Both the position numbers and the translations under genes were made by a program. This document shows positions 53,922 to 62,680 of a stretch of DNA of 64,000 bases, in pieces. The first letter of the stretch is position 1. Each line of letters begins with the position of its first letter. The stretch lies in contig NZ_CP129381.1 of NCBI RefSeq assembly GCF_030435705.1, positions 496,001 through 560,000 on the forward strand, written 5' to 3'. A model generated the notes under the pieces. The model was given only the letters and a program-made list of their open reading frames with translations, was not told where the DNA came from and did not search any database. The DNA is from Rhizobium sp. SSA_523 (GTDB taxonomy: Bacteria; Pseudomonadota; Alphaproteobacteria; Rhizobiales; Rhizobiaceae).

Positions 53922-54937
53922 GTCCAGCGCCCCTGCAGAATTTGCCGGTGCAGCGCCGGATCGATATTGCCGCCGGATACGATCACGGCCGTGGGGCCGG
54001 ACACGGAGAGACGGTCGGCAAGAAGAGCAGCTATTCCGACAGCGCCGGCACCTTCGAGCGTGAGCGCGTCTTTGCTCGCCGCATGACGGATGCCTGCGGC
54101 AATCTCCTCCTCATTAAGAAGAATGACCTCATCAAGAAGGCTGCGGCAGAGTGCGAAGGTGACGGCATTGGCGTCGCCGATGCCGCCGCCCAGCGAATCC
54201 GCCAGGGTCTGTTCCTCGCGAATGGCGACCGGTCGTCCGGCGGCGATGGCGGCATGCATGGCCGCGCCGCGCTGCATCGAAATCCCGATGACGCGCGTCG
54301 ATGGCTTCAATGCCTTCACAGCAACGGCGATCCCGCCGGCAAGACCGCCGCCGGAGAGAGGCACGAGGATGGTTGCGACGTCCGGCAGGTCCTCAAGTAC
54401 TTCCAGGCCGATGGTTCCCTGTCCCGCGACGACCTGCACATGATCGAAGGGTGGAATGGCGATGAGGCCGTCTCTGGCTGCCAGTCGATCGACTTCTGCC
54501 TGCGCATCGTCCTGAGACATCCCGACGATTTTGACCTCGGCGCCGAGCGCCCGGATGGCTTCCACCTTGTTGGCCGGAACAAGCGCCGACATGCAAACCG
54601 TGGCCGGGAGACCCAGATGGCGGGCGGCAAAGGCGACGGCGCGACCATGATTGCCCGTCGAGGCCGTGACCAGGCCACAGCGGCGCTCCGCCTCGTCCAG
54701 CGACAGGATGGCATTCATCGCGCCGCGCAATTTAAAGGCACCGATGGGCTGCTCCGTCTCCAGTTTCAGCCAGACGGCGTGGCCGCAATGCCGCGAAAGA
54801 CTGTCCGACCGGATCAGCCGGGTGCGTGTGACGGCACCGGCGATCCGCGTTGCGGCCGCTTGCACGTCCGCCAGCCGGACCGGCGGGGGAGTGTTCAACG
54901 TCGCGTGATGGAGCTGTTCCCTCTTCATGATTGTCAT
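53915..54937 (-). CDS. eutB: EutB, threonine-dehydratase-like enzyme of hydroxyectoine use
   Basis: About 340 residues, PLP-dependent fold type II. Lys69 in PIGAFKLRGAMNA is the Schiff-base lysine; TASTGNHGRAVAFAARHLG near 101 and PLSGGGLAGGIA near 190 bind substrate and phosphate. The start is uncertain: ATGs at 54937 and 54928 are both possible and neither has a clear ribosome binding site. It is first in the long eutBCDE-ehuBCDA row. I see no eutA next to it. Confidence 0.87.
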   Translation of the reverse strand: MTIMKREQLHHATLNTPPPVRLADVQAAATRIAGAVTRTRLIRSDSLSRHCGHAVWLKLETEQPIGAFKLRGAMNAILSLDEAERRCGLVTASTGNHGRAVAFAARHLGLPATVCMSALVPANKVEAIRALGAEVKIVGMSQDDAQAEVDRLAARDGLIAIPPFDHVQVVAGQGTIGLEVLEDLPDVATILVPLSGGGLAGGIAVAVKALKPSTRVIGISMQRGAAMHAAIAAGRPVAIREEQTLADSLGGGIGDANAVTFALCRSLLDEVILLNEEEIAAGIRHAASKDALTLEGAGAVGIAALLADRLSVSGPTAVIVSGGNIDPALHRQILQGRWTC

Positions 54938-55000
54938 GTTGAGAGCGAAACAAAAACATGTCAATTATTATATTGTAATGATGCAATCATTCCGACAGGC
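54938..55000 (-). promoter_or_regulatory. AT-rich regulatory region before eutB
   Basis: This 63-base gap is far richer in A+T than its surroundings. It holds a perfect inverted repeat AATGATGCAATCATT (54977-54991) and a second one, CAAT-N6-ATTG, at 54963-54976. Both are good candidates for an EnuR operator or the promoter of the eut-ehu operon. The word ATGCAATC recurs in the doeC/doeX promoter region. Confidence 0.5.
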
Positions 55001-56446
55001 TCAGCTGAGCACGCCGATATCATAGACCGGCGGAAGCTGCTCGAATGTCTGGCGCACCACTGTCAGGGCCCGCACGAGGCCGGCATCGCTCAACCGCCCG
55101 CCGAGGCAGATGCGGATGCCACCCCCATGGCCGGCGCCGGCGATGAAAGGCTCCGACGGCGTAACGGCGACCTTTTGATGATTGAGCGCCCGGACAAGGC
55201 CATCCTCCGTCCAATGCGGTGGAACTTTCAGCCAGGCGCAGAGGGAAAGCGGATGGGTGGAGGCGATCTGGTCGTTCAATATGTCGGCGGCGATCTGCTG
55301 ACGGCGCCGCGCCTCTTCGCGTTGAACCGCCACCAATTGCGCGGCAATGCCGGTCTCGACCCATCGTGTGGCGATCTCTCCGGTCAGATAGGTGCCGCTC
55401 CAGCTCGAGACGCGCAAGATCGAGGCTGCCCGGATGGAATAGGCGGGAGGCACCACAAGATACCCGACGCGCAGACCCGTCATCACGGTCTTGGTAAAGC
55501 TGGTGATGAAGAAGCCGAGCTCGGGAAGCATGTCGGTGATCGACGGCAGGTCGTCGTCGAGCATGGGGCGATAGACCTCGTCTTCGACCACGAAAATCCC
55601 ATGCCGCGCGGCGATGGCGGCGATCGCCTGCCGGCGGCCCGGGCCCGAAACGTGACTGGTCGGATTGTTCAGGCTGGGAATGAGAACCAGGGCTCGCACG
55701 CCGCCAGCCGCACAAGCCGCCTCAAGGGCCTCCGGTATGATCCCCTCCTCATCCGTCGGCAGCCCCTTGATACCAAAGCCAAGCACGTTCGACAGGCCGA
55801 TCACGCCGTGATCGGTCAGGTTCTCGCAAAGCACCACGTCGCCTGGCCGCACGATGCAGCTCAGAGCCAGGAAGATGCCGTGGGCGGCGCCGTTGGTCAC
55901 CAGAATCCGGTCGATGCCCGCCGTCACGTTGAGCGATGCCAGCCAGACGCGGGCAGCGTCACGATGACGGTCGAGCCCGGCGATGGGACGACACGGGCGC
56001 ATGAAGGCCGCATTATCGCCCTCGGAGAGCGCATGCAGGATCTCGCGCGAGGCGGTCTCATGCGCATCGAGATAGACGCCGCGGATAATCGACAGGTCCA
56101 GCACCTCATCGGGGCTGTGGTCCAGCATCATTCGCCCGGCGCGCTCGGTGACACGGGCCCTGACAAAGGTTCCGCGGCCGATCTCCCCGCTGAGATAGCC
56201 GAGCCGCTCCGCCTCCTTGTAGGAAAGGCTGACTGTCTGCACCGATAATCCGAGGTCACGGGCAAGGTCGCGATGCGTTGGCATGCGATCCATCGGCTTC
56301 AGAACGCCGCTCTCGATATCGGCGATGATGCATGCGGTGAGAGCCGCGTGCTTCGTCTCGCCGCGCTGCTTGGCCAGGCTCGGCTTCCACGCGATCGGCT
56401 TGGCGAGCATGTCCGCCGGAACCGCAGGATTGGCTTGATAACGCAT
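55001..56446 (-). CDS. enuR: EnuR, MocR/PdxR-type GntR regulator of ectoine utilisation
   Basis: A 481-residue chimera of a winged-helix GntR domain (residues about 30-110: MDRMPTHRDLARDLGLSVQTVSLSYKEAERLGYL) and an aminotransferase-like sensor domain. Lys319 in SFTKT is the PLP-binding lysine. Known EnuR proteins repress ectoine-use genes until N-acetyl-diaminobutyrate reacts with the PLP. The gene lies between doeD and eutB on the same strand, 63 bases before eutB. Confidence 0.9.
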   Translation of the reverse strand: MRYQANPAVPADMLAKPIAWKPSLAKQRGETKHAALTACIIADIESGVLKPMDRMPTHRDLARDLGLSVQTVSLSYKEAERLGYLSGEIGRGTFVRARVTERAGRMMLDHSPDEVLDLSIIRGVYLDAHETASREILHALSEGDNAAFMRPCRPIAGLDRHRDAARVWLASLNVTAGIDRILVTNGAAHGIFLALSCIVRPGDVVLCENLTDHGVIGLSNVLGFGIKGLPTDEEGIIPEALEAACAAGGVRALVLIPSLNNPTSHVSGPGRRQAIAAIAARHGIFVVEDEVYRPMLDDDLPSITDMLPELGFFITSFTKTVMTGLRVGYLVVPPAYSIRAASILRVSSWSGTYLTGEIATRWVETGIAAQLVAVQREEARRRQQIAADILNDQIASTHPLSLCAWLKVPPHWTEDGLVRALNHQKVAVTPSEPFIAGAGHGGGIRICLGGRLSDAGLVRALTVVRQTFEQLPPVYDIGVLS

Positions 56447-56618
56447 GAAATTGTCTCGTTCGAATTGAGGCGCATTTCATGACATTATGCACGCTTTTGC
56501 GTAAAAGATAAGCAGGCGCGCGAAAATCAACCGGGACCGGCGACATATTTGCCGCTCCCGGTGACTGACCAGACAGAACCGACCCCGCCAAACAACAAGG
56601 GCCGAGCAGGCGAGGGGA

Positions 56619-58022
56619 TCAGGCTGTCGCGCGCTCCCGTGCCAGTTCATCCATGACGGAGCGCACGGCGGCTTCGGCAATGGCGACCATCTCGTCGACA
56701 TCGTCCTTGGTCGTGACGAGCGGCGGGGCAAAGCCGAGTATGTCGCCGTGCGGCATGGCGCGCGCGATGAGGCCGCGGCTGCGCGCCGCTTTCGATACGC
56801 GTGCGCCGACAGTGAGATTGGCGGCAAACCGCGTCTTCTTCTCCCGATCCGCAACGAATTCGACGGCCCCCATCAGGCCGACGCCGCGCACTTCTCCGAC
56901 GATCGGCAGTTGGGCGAAGGCGGCCTTCAGCCGTTCCTGGAAATAGGCCCCGACGGTGCGCGCATTGCCGGGCAGGTTCTCGCCCTCGACGATGTCGAGC
57001 ACGGCATTGGCCGCCGCCGCGCCGATTGGATGCCCAGAATAGGTATAGCCATGCGAGAATGCTCCAACCCGGTCGGCACCCTCTTCCAGAACCTTGTAGA
57101 CCTTCTCCCCGACAATGGCCGCAGAAAGCGGGAAATAGGCCGAGGTGAGGCCCTTGGCGACGGTGATAAGGTCAGGTTCGATCCCGTAATGCTCGGAACC
57201 GAACATGGAGCCCGTGCGACCGAAGCCGGTGATCACTTCATCGGCAATCAGCAGGATGTCGTACTTCTTCAGGACCTTTTGCACCTCTTCCCAATAGCCC
57301 TGCGGCGGCGGGGTGATACCGCCCGTTCCCAGAACCGGTTCGGCAATGAAGGCGCCGATCGTGTCGGGGTCTTCGCGCAGGATCATCGCTTCGAGCTCGG
57401 CGGCGCGACGCCTGGAGAAATCCGCTTCGGTCTCGCCAGCTTCGGCGCCCCAGTAATGATGCGGGGCTCCGGTGTGCAGGATACCGGCCCGCGGCAGATC
57501 CATGTGATCATGGTAAAAACTCATGCCGGTCATCGAACCGGAGACAACGCTGCAGCCATGATAGCCGCGCTCGCGCGAAATGATCTTCTTCTTGTTGGGC
57601 TTGCCGCGCAGGTTGCTGTAATACCAGACGAGCTTCGCCTGCGTCTCATTGGCGTCCGAACCGGACATGCCGTAGAAGACCTTGCTCATCTTGCCGGGCG
57701 CCATCTTCACCAGCCGGTCCGACAGGATGGCCAGCTCTTCCGTCGTGTGGGCGGCGTAGGTGTGGTAATAGGCGAGGCGGTGGGCCTGACGGGAAATGGC
57801 CTCGGCGACTTCGGTGCGTCCATAGCCGATATTGACGCAGTAGAGGCCGGCAAAGCCATCGATCAGCTGGTTTCCGTGAACATCCTGGATGCGGATGCCC
57901 TTGCCGGTTTCAACGATGGTCGGATCGCCCATCTTGCCGCTGGCAAAATCCTTGAGCTGCGTGAACGGGTGAAGAACCGCATTGCGGTCCATCTCTGCGA
58001 TCTGTTGGGGCGTGGCGGTCAT
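56619..58022 (-). CDS. doeD: Diaminobutyrate transaminase DoeD
   Basis: A 467-residue class III aminotransferase. Lys290 in TVAKGLTSAYFPLS binds PLP, IADEVITGFGRTGSMFG lies just before it, and YGMSGSDANETQAKL near 115 binds the cofactor phosphate. In ectoine breakdown it turns 2,4-diaminobutyrate into aspartate semialdehyde. AAAGG precedes the ATG at 58022, which lies 13 bases after the doeC stop, so doeC and doeD form one unit. Confidence 0.88.
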   Translation of the reverse strand: MTATPQQIAEMDRNAVLHPFTQLKDFASGKMGDPTIVETGKGIRIQDVHGNQLIDGFAGLYCVNIGYGRTEVAEAISRQAHRLAYYHTYAAHTTEELAILSDRLVKMAPGKMSKVFYGMSGSDANETQAKLVWYYSNLRGKPNKKKIISRERGYHGCSVVSGSMTGMSFYHDHMDLPRAGILHTGAPHHYWGAEAGETEADFSRRRAAELEAMILREDPDTIGAFIAEPVLGTGGITPPPQGYWEEVQKVLKKYDILLIADEVITGFGRTGSMFGSEHYGIEPDLITVAKGLTSAYFPLSAAIVGEKVYKVLEEGADRVGAFSHGYTYSGHPIGAAAANAVLDIVEGENLPGNARTVGAYFQERLKAAFAQLPIVGEVRGVGLMGAVEFVADREKKTRFAANLTVGARVSKAARSRGLIARAMPHGDILGFAPPLVTTKDDVDEMVAIAEAAVRSVMDELARERATA

Positions 58023-58035
58023 TCTTCTATTCCTT

Positions 58036-59514
58036 TCATGCAGCAAGATTGCCGAAGCAGACATATTTGGCTTCGAGATATTCGAGGATGCCGTGGCGCG
58101 ATCCCTCGCGGCCCAGGCCGGACTGCTTCCATCCGCCGAACGGAATGGGGGCTCCGGTAAATTTCGGCGTATTGACGGCGACCATGCCGTAGTCCAGCCG
58201 GTCGGTCAGGCGCATCGCGCGCGCAAGATCGTTGGTGTAGACATAGGCGGCCAGACCCATTTCGGTGGCATTGGCCCGCGCGAGAACCTCGTCTTCCGTG
58301 TCGAAGGGCAGGATCGCGGCGACAGGACCGAATGTCTCTTCCCGGGCAATCAGCATGTCGTCGGTGACATCGGCGAGCACCGTCGGCGCGACAAAATTGC
58401 CGCCGAGCGGGCTGTCCTGACCACCGCAGACGAGGCGCGCTCCGGCCGAGAGCGCCTCGGCAATCTGCTGCCGGCACTTCTGCGCGACGGAGGGTCTTGT
58501 CATGGGACCGATATCCGTTCCGGCTTGAAGGCCGTGGCCGACAGTCAGGCTTGCGGCAGCCTCCGCGAACTGCGTGACAAAGCGGTCGTAGACGCGGCGT
58601 TGGACATAGATCCTGTTCGCCGCAAGGCAGTCCTGGCCGGAGGTTGCGAATTTTGCGCCGAGGCAACCTTTGACGGCCTTTGGCAGATCCGCATCCTCGA
58701 AAAGAAGGAAGGGTGCATGGCCGCCAAGTTCCAGCGAGGCCTTCTTGATGGTCTGGGCCGATTGCGAGAGCAGAATGCGGCCAACCTCCGTCGAGCCGGT
58801 GAAGGAGAAGGCCCGTACGGCCGTGTGCTCCAGCAGACGGCGCGCAAGGGGTGCCGCTTCCCCCGTTATGACCTGGAAGACGCCGGCGGGGATGCCCGCT
58901 TCCTGCGCCAGTCTGGCAAGAGCCAGGGCCGAGAGCGGGGTCTCAGGGGCTGGCTTCACGATCATCGTGCAGCCCGCCGCCAGGGCGGCACCGGCCTTTC
59001 TCGTGATCATCGCGGACGGAAAATTCCACGGCGTGATGGCCACTGTCACGCCCAATGGCTGCATCTGCACAGAAAGCCGGCTGTCGGCCAGATGGCTCGG
59101 GATCGTCTCGCCATAGGCACGCTCCGCCTCTCCGGCGAACCAGTCCAGAAAGCTCGCGGCATATGCGATCTCGCCTTGCGATTCCGCCAGCGGCTTTCCC
59201 TGCTCAGCCGTCATGATGACCGACAGATCCTCGGCATTGTCCCGCATCAGGCGGCCCCATTCGCGCAGGATCCGGCCGCGCTCGGCTGGCCGCGTATCGC
59301 GCCATGTCAGGAAGGCCGCGCCTGCCGCCTCGACGGCGGTATCGACATCGGCTTGTGAACAGGCCGCGACACTGGCAATAAGCTCGCCGCTCGCCGGATC
59401 GACGATGCCGAGGGAATGGTCGCGTGCGATCCAATGACCGGCGAGAAAGGCGCGGTGTTCAACGAGATCGGGCCGCTTCAGCTCTTCAAGCGCTTTTTGT
59501 GCAATGCCATTCAT
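58036..59514 (-). CDS. doeC: Aspartate-semialdehyde dehydrogenase DoeC (succinate-semialdehyde dehydrogenase family)
   Basis: A 492-residue NAD(P)-dependent aldehyde dehydrogenase. Catalytic Cys296 lies in TSGQDCLAANR, the general-base glutamate in ASLELGGHAPF near 263 and the cofactor motif FTGSTEVGRILL near 240. In this setting it oxidises aspartate semialdehyde to aspartate, the last step of ectoine catabolism; by sequence it could also act on succinate semialdehyde. GGGAGAG precedes the ATG at 59514. It is divergent from the AsnC-type regulator. Confidence 0.87.
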   Translation of the reverse strand: MNGIAQKALEELKRPDLVEHRAFLAGHWIARDHSLGIVDPASGELIASVAACSQADVDTAVEAAGAAFLTWRDTRPAERGRILREWGRLMRDNAEDLSVIMTAEQGKPLAESQGEIAYAASFLDWFAGEAERAYGETIPSHLADSRLSVQMQPLGVTVAITPWNFPSAMITRKAGAALAAGCTMIVKPAPETPLSALALARLAQEAGIPAGVFQVITGEAAPLARRLLEHTAVRAFSFTGSTEVGRILLSQSAQTIKKASLELGGHAPFLLFEDADLPKAVKGCLGAKFATSGQDCLAANRIYVQRRVYDRFVTQFAEAAASLTVGHGLQAGTDIGPMTRPSVAQKCRQQIAEALSAGARLVCGGQDSPLGGNFVAPTVLADVTDDMLIAREETFGPVAAILPFDTEDEVLARANATEMGLAAYVYTNDLARAMRLTDRLDYGMVAVNTPKFTGAPIPFGGWKQSGLGREGSRHGILEYLEAKYVCFGNLAA

Positions 59515-59573
59515 GAAACTCTCCCAGCTGGCGACGGCGAAGAGTAACCTGTAGCTCGCGCCGTCAGACGGCG

Positions 59574-59602
59574 TTGACAGCTGAGCTTGCGCAGGATTTA
59601 TG
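59574..59602 (+). promoter_or_regulatory. Promoter of the AsnC-type regulator doeX
   Basis: TTGACA (59574-59579) and TTTATG (59597-59602) are 17 bases apart; transcription would start near 59609, 26 bases before the gene. The -10 box overlaps ATGCAATC (59600-59607), a word also found in the eutB promoter region. Confidence 0.65.
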
Positions 59603-59634
59603 CAATCTAATCGAGAAAAGCGGAGAATTTCTGC

Positions 59635-60102
59635 ATGGCGACACTGGACAGGGCGGATCGGGCATTGCTTGAGGCGGTGCAGGCGAACAACCGGCTGACA
59701 TCGGAGGAACTGGCGGCGATCGTCAATCTTTCTGCGACGGCATGCCAGCGGCGACTGAAGCGGCTGCGGGAAGAAGGGGTGATCGAGGCGGATGTGTCGA
59801 TCGTATCGCCCAAAGCGGTCGGCCGCGGTATCACCATGATCGTCACTGTTTCTCTGGAGCGCGAGCGTGCGGATATTGTCGACAGGTTCAAGGCGGCGAT
59901 CCGAGCGACGAAGGAGGTCATGATCGGCTTCTACGTTACCGGCGATGCGGACTTCATCCTGGTGATCACGGCAAAGGACATGGAGGATTACGAGGCCTTC
60001 ACGCGCCGCTTCTTCTATGAGAACCATGACATCAAGGGCTTCAAGACCATGGTCGTCATGGATCGGGTGAAAGCGGGCTTTGCATTTCCTATTCAAGACT
60101 GA
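59635..60102 (+). CDS. doeX: Lrp/AsnC-family regulator DoeX
   Basis: A 155-residue Lrp/AsnC protein: the N-terminal helix-turn-helix (NRLTSEELAAIVNLSATACQRRLKRLREEGVI) covers residues 19-50 and the ligand-binding RAM domain follows (VMIGFYVTGDADFILVITAKDMEDYEAF). It is divergent from doeC and fits the AsnC-type regulator regularly found in ectoine-use clusters. Confidence 0.88.
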   Translation: MATLDRADRALLEAVQANNRLTSEELAAIVNLSATACQRRLKRLREEGVIEADVSIVSPKAVGRGITMIVTVSLERERADIVDRFKAAIRATKEVMIGFYVTGDADFILVITAKDMEDYEAFTRRFFYENHDIKGFKTMVVMDRVKAGFAFPIQD

Positions 60103-60342
60103 GGAAATACAGAGGTGCGACAAGGTCCGGTTAGTCTTGCTGTGGCAGAGTTGAACCTTGTCGGGAAGAAACGGGGCTGCGCCGACAGCTTTAGATTGAC
60201 GCCTCGTGCCAAAGGTTCTACGCCTTCAAGCGCCGCCGCTGATCTGCGCGACCTGTTGGACCGACCCTCTTGGCTGATCCCAGGCGTTCAGGATCTGGAG
60301 GGCAGGCAAGGTGATATGTCGGACTTCGGTGGATAGAACGTG
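60103..60342. other. Intergenic region with no recognised content
   Basis: 240 bases between doeX and an ArsR-type gene. A 73-codon open frame is present but has no family features or ribosome binding site, and I see no convincing promoter, repeat or RNA. Confidence 0.5.
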
Positions 60343-60693
60343 ATGGTAGGCGACAACAGCGTTTCTGCAGAGCCATCGTTGGAGCAATTGCCAGACCTCC
60401 TGGATAGCCAGGCAAGGTTGCTGGTCGCCATGGCGAATGAGAAGCGTCTGCAGATCCTGAAGATCATTTCCGAAAAAGAGATGGGTGTAGGCGAACTGGC
60501 CATGCAGGTCGGCTTGAGCCAATCCGCTTTATCCCAGCATCTCGCCAAGCTTCGCGCGGATGCACTGGTGACGGCGCGGCGAGAATCGCAAACCATCTAT
60601 TATTCGACGCAGCATGTGGGCGTCCGCCGGATCCTGTCGACGCTGGAAGAACTGTATTCGAAAGCTGAACCAGGGACCGGGGTCGCCTCCTGA
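60343..60693 (+). CDS. ArsR-family regulator, NolR-like
   Basis: A 116-residue winged-helix regulator. AMANEKRLQILKIISEKEMGVGELAMQVGLSQSALSQHLAKLRADALVTARRESQTIYYS closely follows the pattern of rhizobial NolR (from memory, the same SQSALSQHL-KLR and RR-QTIYYS blocks). No metal-binding cysteines are present. A GTG at 60340 is an alternative start. It is convergent with a PAS-domain gene. Confidence 0.85.
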   Translation: MVGDNSVSAEPSLEQLPDLLDSQARLLVAMANEKRLQILKIISEKEMGVGELAMQVGLSQSALSQHLAKLRADALVTARRESQTIYYSTQHVGVRRILSTLEELYSKAEPGTGVAS

Positions 60694-60736
60694 CGGAAGC
60701 GAGCTTCCGCATGCCGCAGGGACACGGGCTTTCGCA

Positions 60737-61138
60737 TCAGAAAATCGACGGCGCACGGTCTCTTGCAACGGCAGCCGGCACGACAATGCCGGCATAGCGG
60801 ACCGGATCTCCGCTTCTGTTGCGGAAGACCCGCGCAAAACAGACGACATCCTTGTAGTAGCCGTCCAGTCCACACACCCGATAGGAGTCCTGCTGCGGTC
60901 TGTGCAGCACAATACAGTCCCGTATGGTCTTCGCCAGGCGTGGCCGGTCTATAGGGTGCACGCGTGAGAGATAGGTTTCGACGGGCAGGCCCTGCTCTGC
61001 CTGAAGCGCATCCAATCCGAACAGTTCTGCAAGCGCATGGTCGGCATACAGAATATTGTCGGGAATGTCCCAGGTGAACAGACCCGTTTCGGGAACCTCA
61101 AAATCCTGCGCCGCATAGACTGTCTCCGCGGGACACAT
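60737..61138 (-). CDS. Single PAS-domain protein
   Basis: A 133-residue protein made almost wholly of one PAS fold: GLFTWDIPDNILYADHALAELFGLD near residue 18, VHPIDRPRLAKTIRDCI near 60 and the C-terminal YAGIVVPAAVAR strand resembling a PAC segment. No output domain, membrane segment or kinase domain follows. AGGAG precedes the ATG at 61138. It may be a stand-alone sensor that acts on a partner; ligand unknown. Confidence 0.75.
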   Translation of the reverse strand: MCPAETVYAAQDFEVPETGLFTWDIPDNILYADHALAELFGLDALQAEQGLPVETYLSRVHPIDRPRLAKTIRDCIVLHRPQQDSYRVCGLDGYYKDVVCFARVFRNRSGDPVRYAGIVVPAAVARDRAPSIF

Positions 61139-61234
61139 GCGCTCTCCTCTTGCACCACTACCCACAAGTGTATTCTAGGGTTCCTGAAGGCAACTTCAAG
61201 GTAAGTGGCTTACCAAGGTAGGGTCTTGTTGCCG

Positions 61235-61756
61235 CTAACGAGCGGCGGTTGGTGCTTCCTGCCAGGTCATCAGCTTGGCCAGAATCCGATCGACGATCTC
61301 GGCCGCCGGTCGATCGATATCGACCTCCACCGCTTCGTCGGGGCCTGGAGTTTCGAGCGCCTGAAACTGGCTGTCCAGCAAGGACATCGGCATGAAATGG
61401 CCACTGCGGTGCGCCATGCGTGCGGCAATGACTTGCCGGCTTCCGGAAAGATGGACGAAAACGACCGCACCGCCGGCGCCGGACCTGATCCTGTCGCGAT
61501 AGACGCGTTTGAGAGCGGAACAGCCGATGATCAGCGGCGCGTCCCGGTTCAATGTCTGTGCGATCCGATCGAGCCAGGGCCATCGGTCCTCGTCCGTCAG
61601 CGGCGTGCCGAGACGCATTTTCTCGACGGATTGCGGCGAATGGAGATCGTCGCCATCCCGATACGGCATGCCGAGGCGCTGCGACAGCATGGCCCCGATG
61701 GTCGACTTGCCGCTGCCTGCAACGCCCATCACAACGATCCGTGAGGTCACAGGCAT
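61235..61756 (-). CDS. gntK: Gluconokinase
   Basis: A 173-residue P-loop kinase: GVAGSGKST at residues 11-19, YRDGDDLHSPQSVEKMRLGTPLTDEDRWPWLD near 34-65 and CSALKRVYRDRIR near 82 are diagnostic for gluconokinase. It phosphorylates gluconate to 6-phosphogluconate. The start overlaps the dehydrogenase gene by 10 bases, so both steps are co-expressed. Confidence 0.94.
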   Translation of the reverse strand: MPVTSRIVVMGVAGSGKSTIGAMLSQRLGMPYRDGDDLHSPQSVEKMRLGTPLTDEDRWPWLDRIAQTLNRDAPLIIGCSALKRVYRDRIRSGAGGAVVFVHLSGSRQVIAARMAHRSGHFMPMSLLDSQFQALETPGPDEAVEVDIDRPAAEIVDRILAKLMTWQEAPTAAR

Positions 61757-62520
61757 GCGGTTACTCCGCCATCGACATAGAGGATGTGGCCATTGACGAA
61801 GCTCGACGCGTCGGAGGCGAGGAAAATACAGGCGCCCTGCAACTCCTCGACTCTGCCCCAACGGCCGGCCGGCGTTCGCTTCTCGAGCCAGGCGGAAAAG
61901 GCGGGATCCGCGACCAAAGCGGCGTTGAGCGGCGTGTCGAAATAGCCGGGAGCGATGGCGTTGCAGTTGAGGCCATAGCGAGCCCAGTCGGTTGCCATGC
62001 CCTTGGTCAGGTTGGCAACGGCACCCTTCGTCGCCGTATAGGGCGCGATCGAAGGTCGCGCCAGGGCCGACTGAACACTGGCAATGTTGATGATCCTGCC
62101 CCGGCCTCGGCCGATCATATGGCGCGCGACCGCCTGGCCCACATGAAAGACGCTGGCAATATTGGTCTGGAGAAGGCGCTCGAAGGCATCGGCCGGGAAA
62201 TCCTCCAGCGGCGCCCGGTGCTGCATGCCGGCATTGTTGACCAGGATGTCGATGGACAGGCCCTTGGCTTCATGGTCGTCTATGGCTAGGCGGACTGCTT
62301 GATGATCCGTCGCGTCGAAAGAGAGCGTATCAGAGCCGTCGATCGTCGCTGCGGCCGCTTCCAGCCGGTCGCGGTTGCGGCCGTTCAGCACGACCTTGGC
62401 ACCGGCATTCGCCAGGCCCTGGGCCAGCGCAAAGCCGATCCCCTGCGAGGAGCCGGTGATCAGCGCCCGCTTGCCCTCCAGATTGAACAGGTTGATGGTC
62501 AAACTCTCGTCCTCTCCCAT
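61747..62520 (-). CDS. SDR-family gluconate 5-dehydrogenase-like enzyme (IdnO type)
   Basis: A short-chain dehydrogenase of about 257 residues. ALITGSSQGIGFALAQGLANAGAKVVLNGRN near 18 is the NAD(P)-binding start, NNAGMQHRAPLEDF near 93, and the catalytic YTATK near 162. The sequence pattern resembles IdnO, which interconverts 5-ketogluconate and gluconate. The start could be the ATG at 62520 or a TTG at 62502 preceded by GAGAGGA. Next to gluconokinase it forms a gluconate/idonate route. Confidence 0.88.
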   Translation of the reverse strand: MGEDESLTINLFNLEGKRALITGSSQGIGFALAQGLANAGAKVVLNGRNRDRLEAAAATIDGSDTLSFDATDHQAVRLAIDDHEAKGLSIDILVNNAGMQHRAPLEDFPADAFERLLQTNIASVFHVGQAVARHMIGRGRGRIINIASVQSALARPSIAPYTATKGAVANLTKGMATDWARYGLNCNAIAPGYFDTPLNAALVADPAFSAWLEKRTPAGRWGRVEELQGACIFLASDASSFVNGHILYVDGGVTACL

Positions 62521-62680
62521 GCCGAAAGATGCGCCGTCCGCCTCGGCGTTCGCCGCCACTGGATGATGGATCGCTGATCAATGTCAAGCGGCGAGTGCGG
62601 ACCCGTTACAGAGGCGCGGAACGGTCATAAAGCTCCGGTCCTTCCATCTGCCCGCTCTGCCCTGCCACCGATCAAGATGG

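Noticed and set aside
50659..56248. Two long plus-strand frames (50659-52977 and 53942-56248)
   Set aside because: They run antisense to the eut genes and enuR, whose products show clear catalytic motifs; the plus-strand products show none.
60115..60336. A 73-codon frame between doeX and the NolR-like gene
   Set aside because: No ribosome binding site, no family features and odd composition compared with neighbouring genes.
61139..61250. Inverted repeat GCCGCT/AGCGGC at the end of gntK as a terminator
   Set aside because: The stem overlaps the stop codon and lacks a following T-run.
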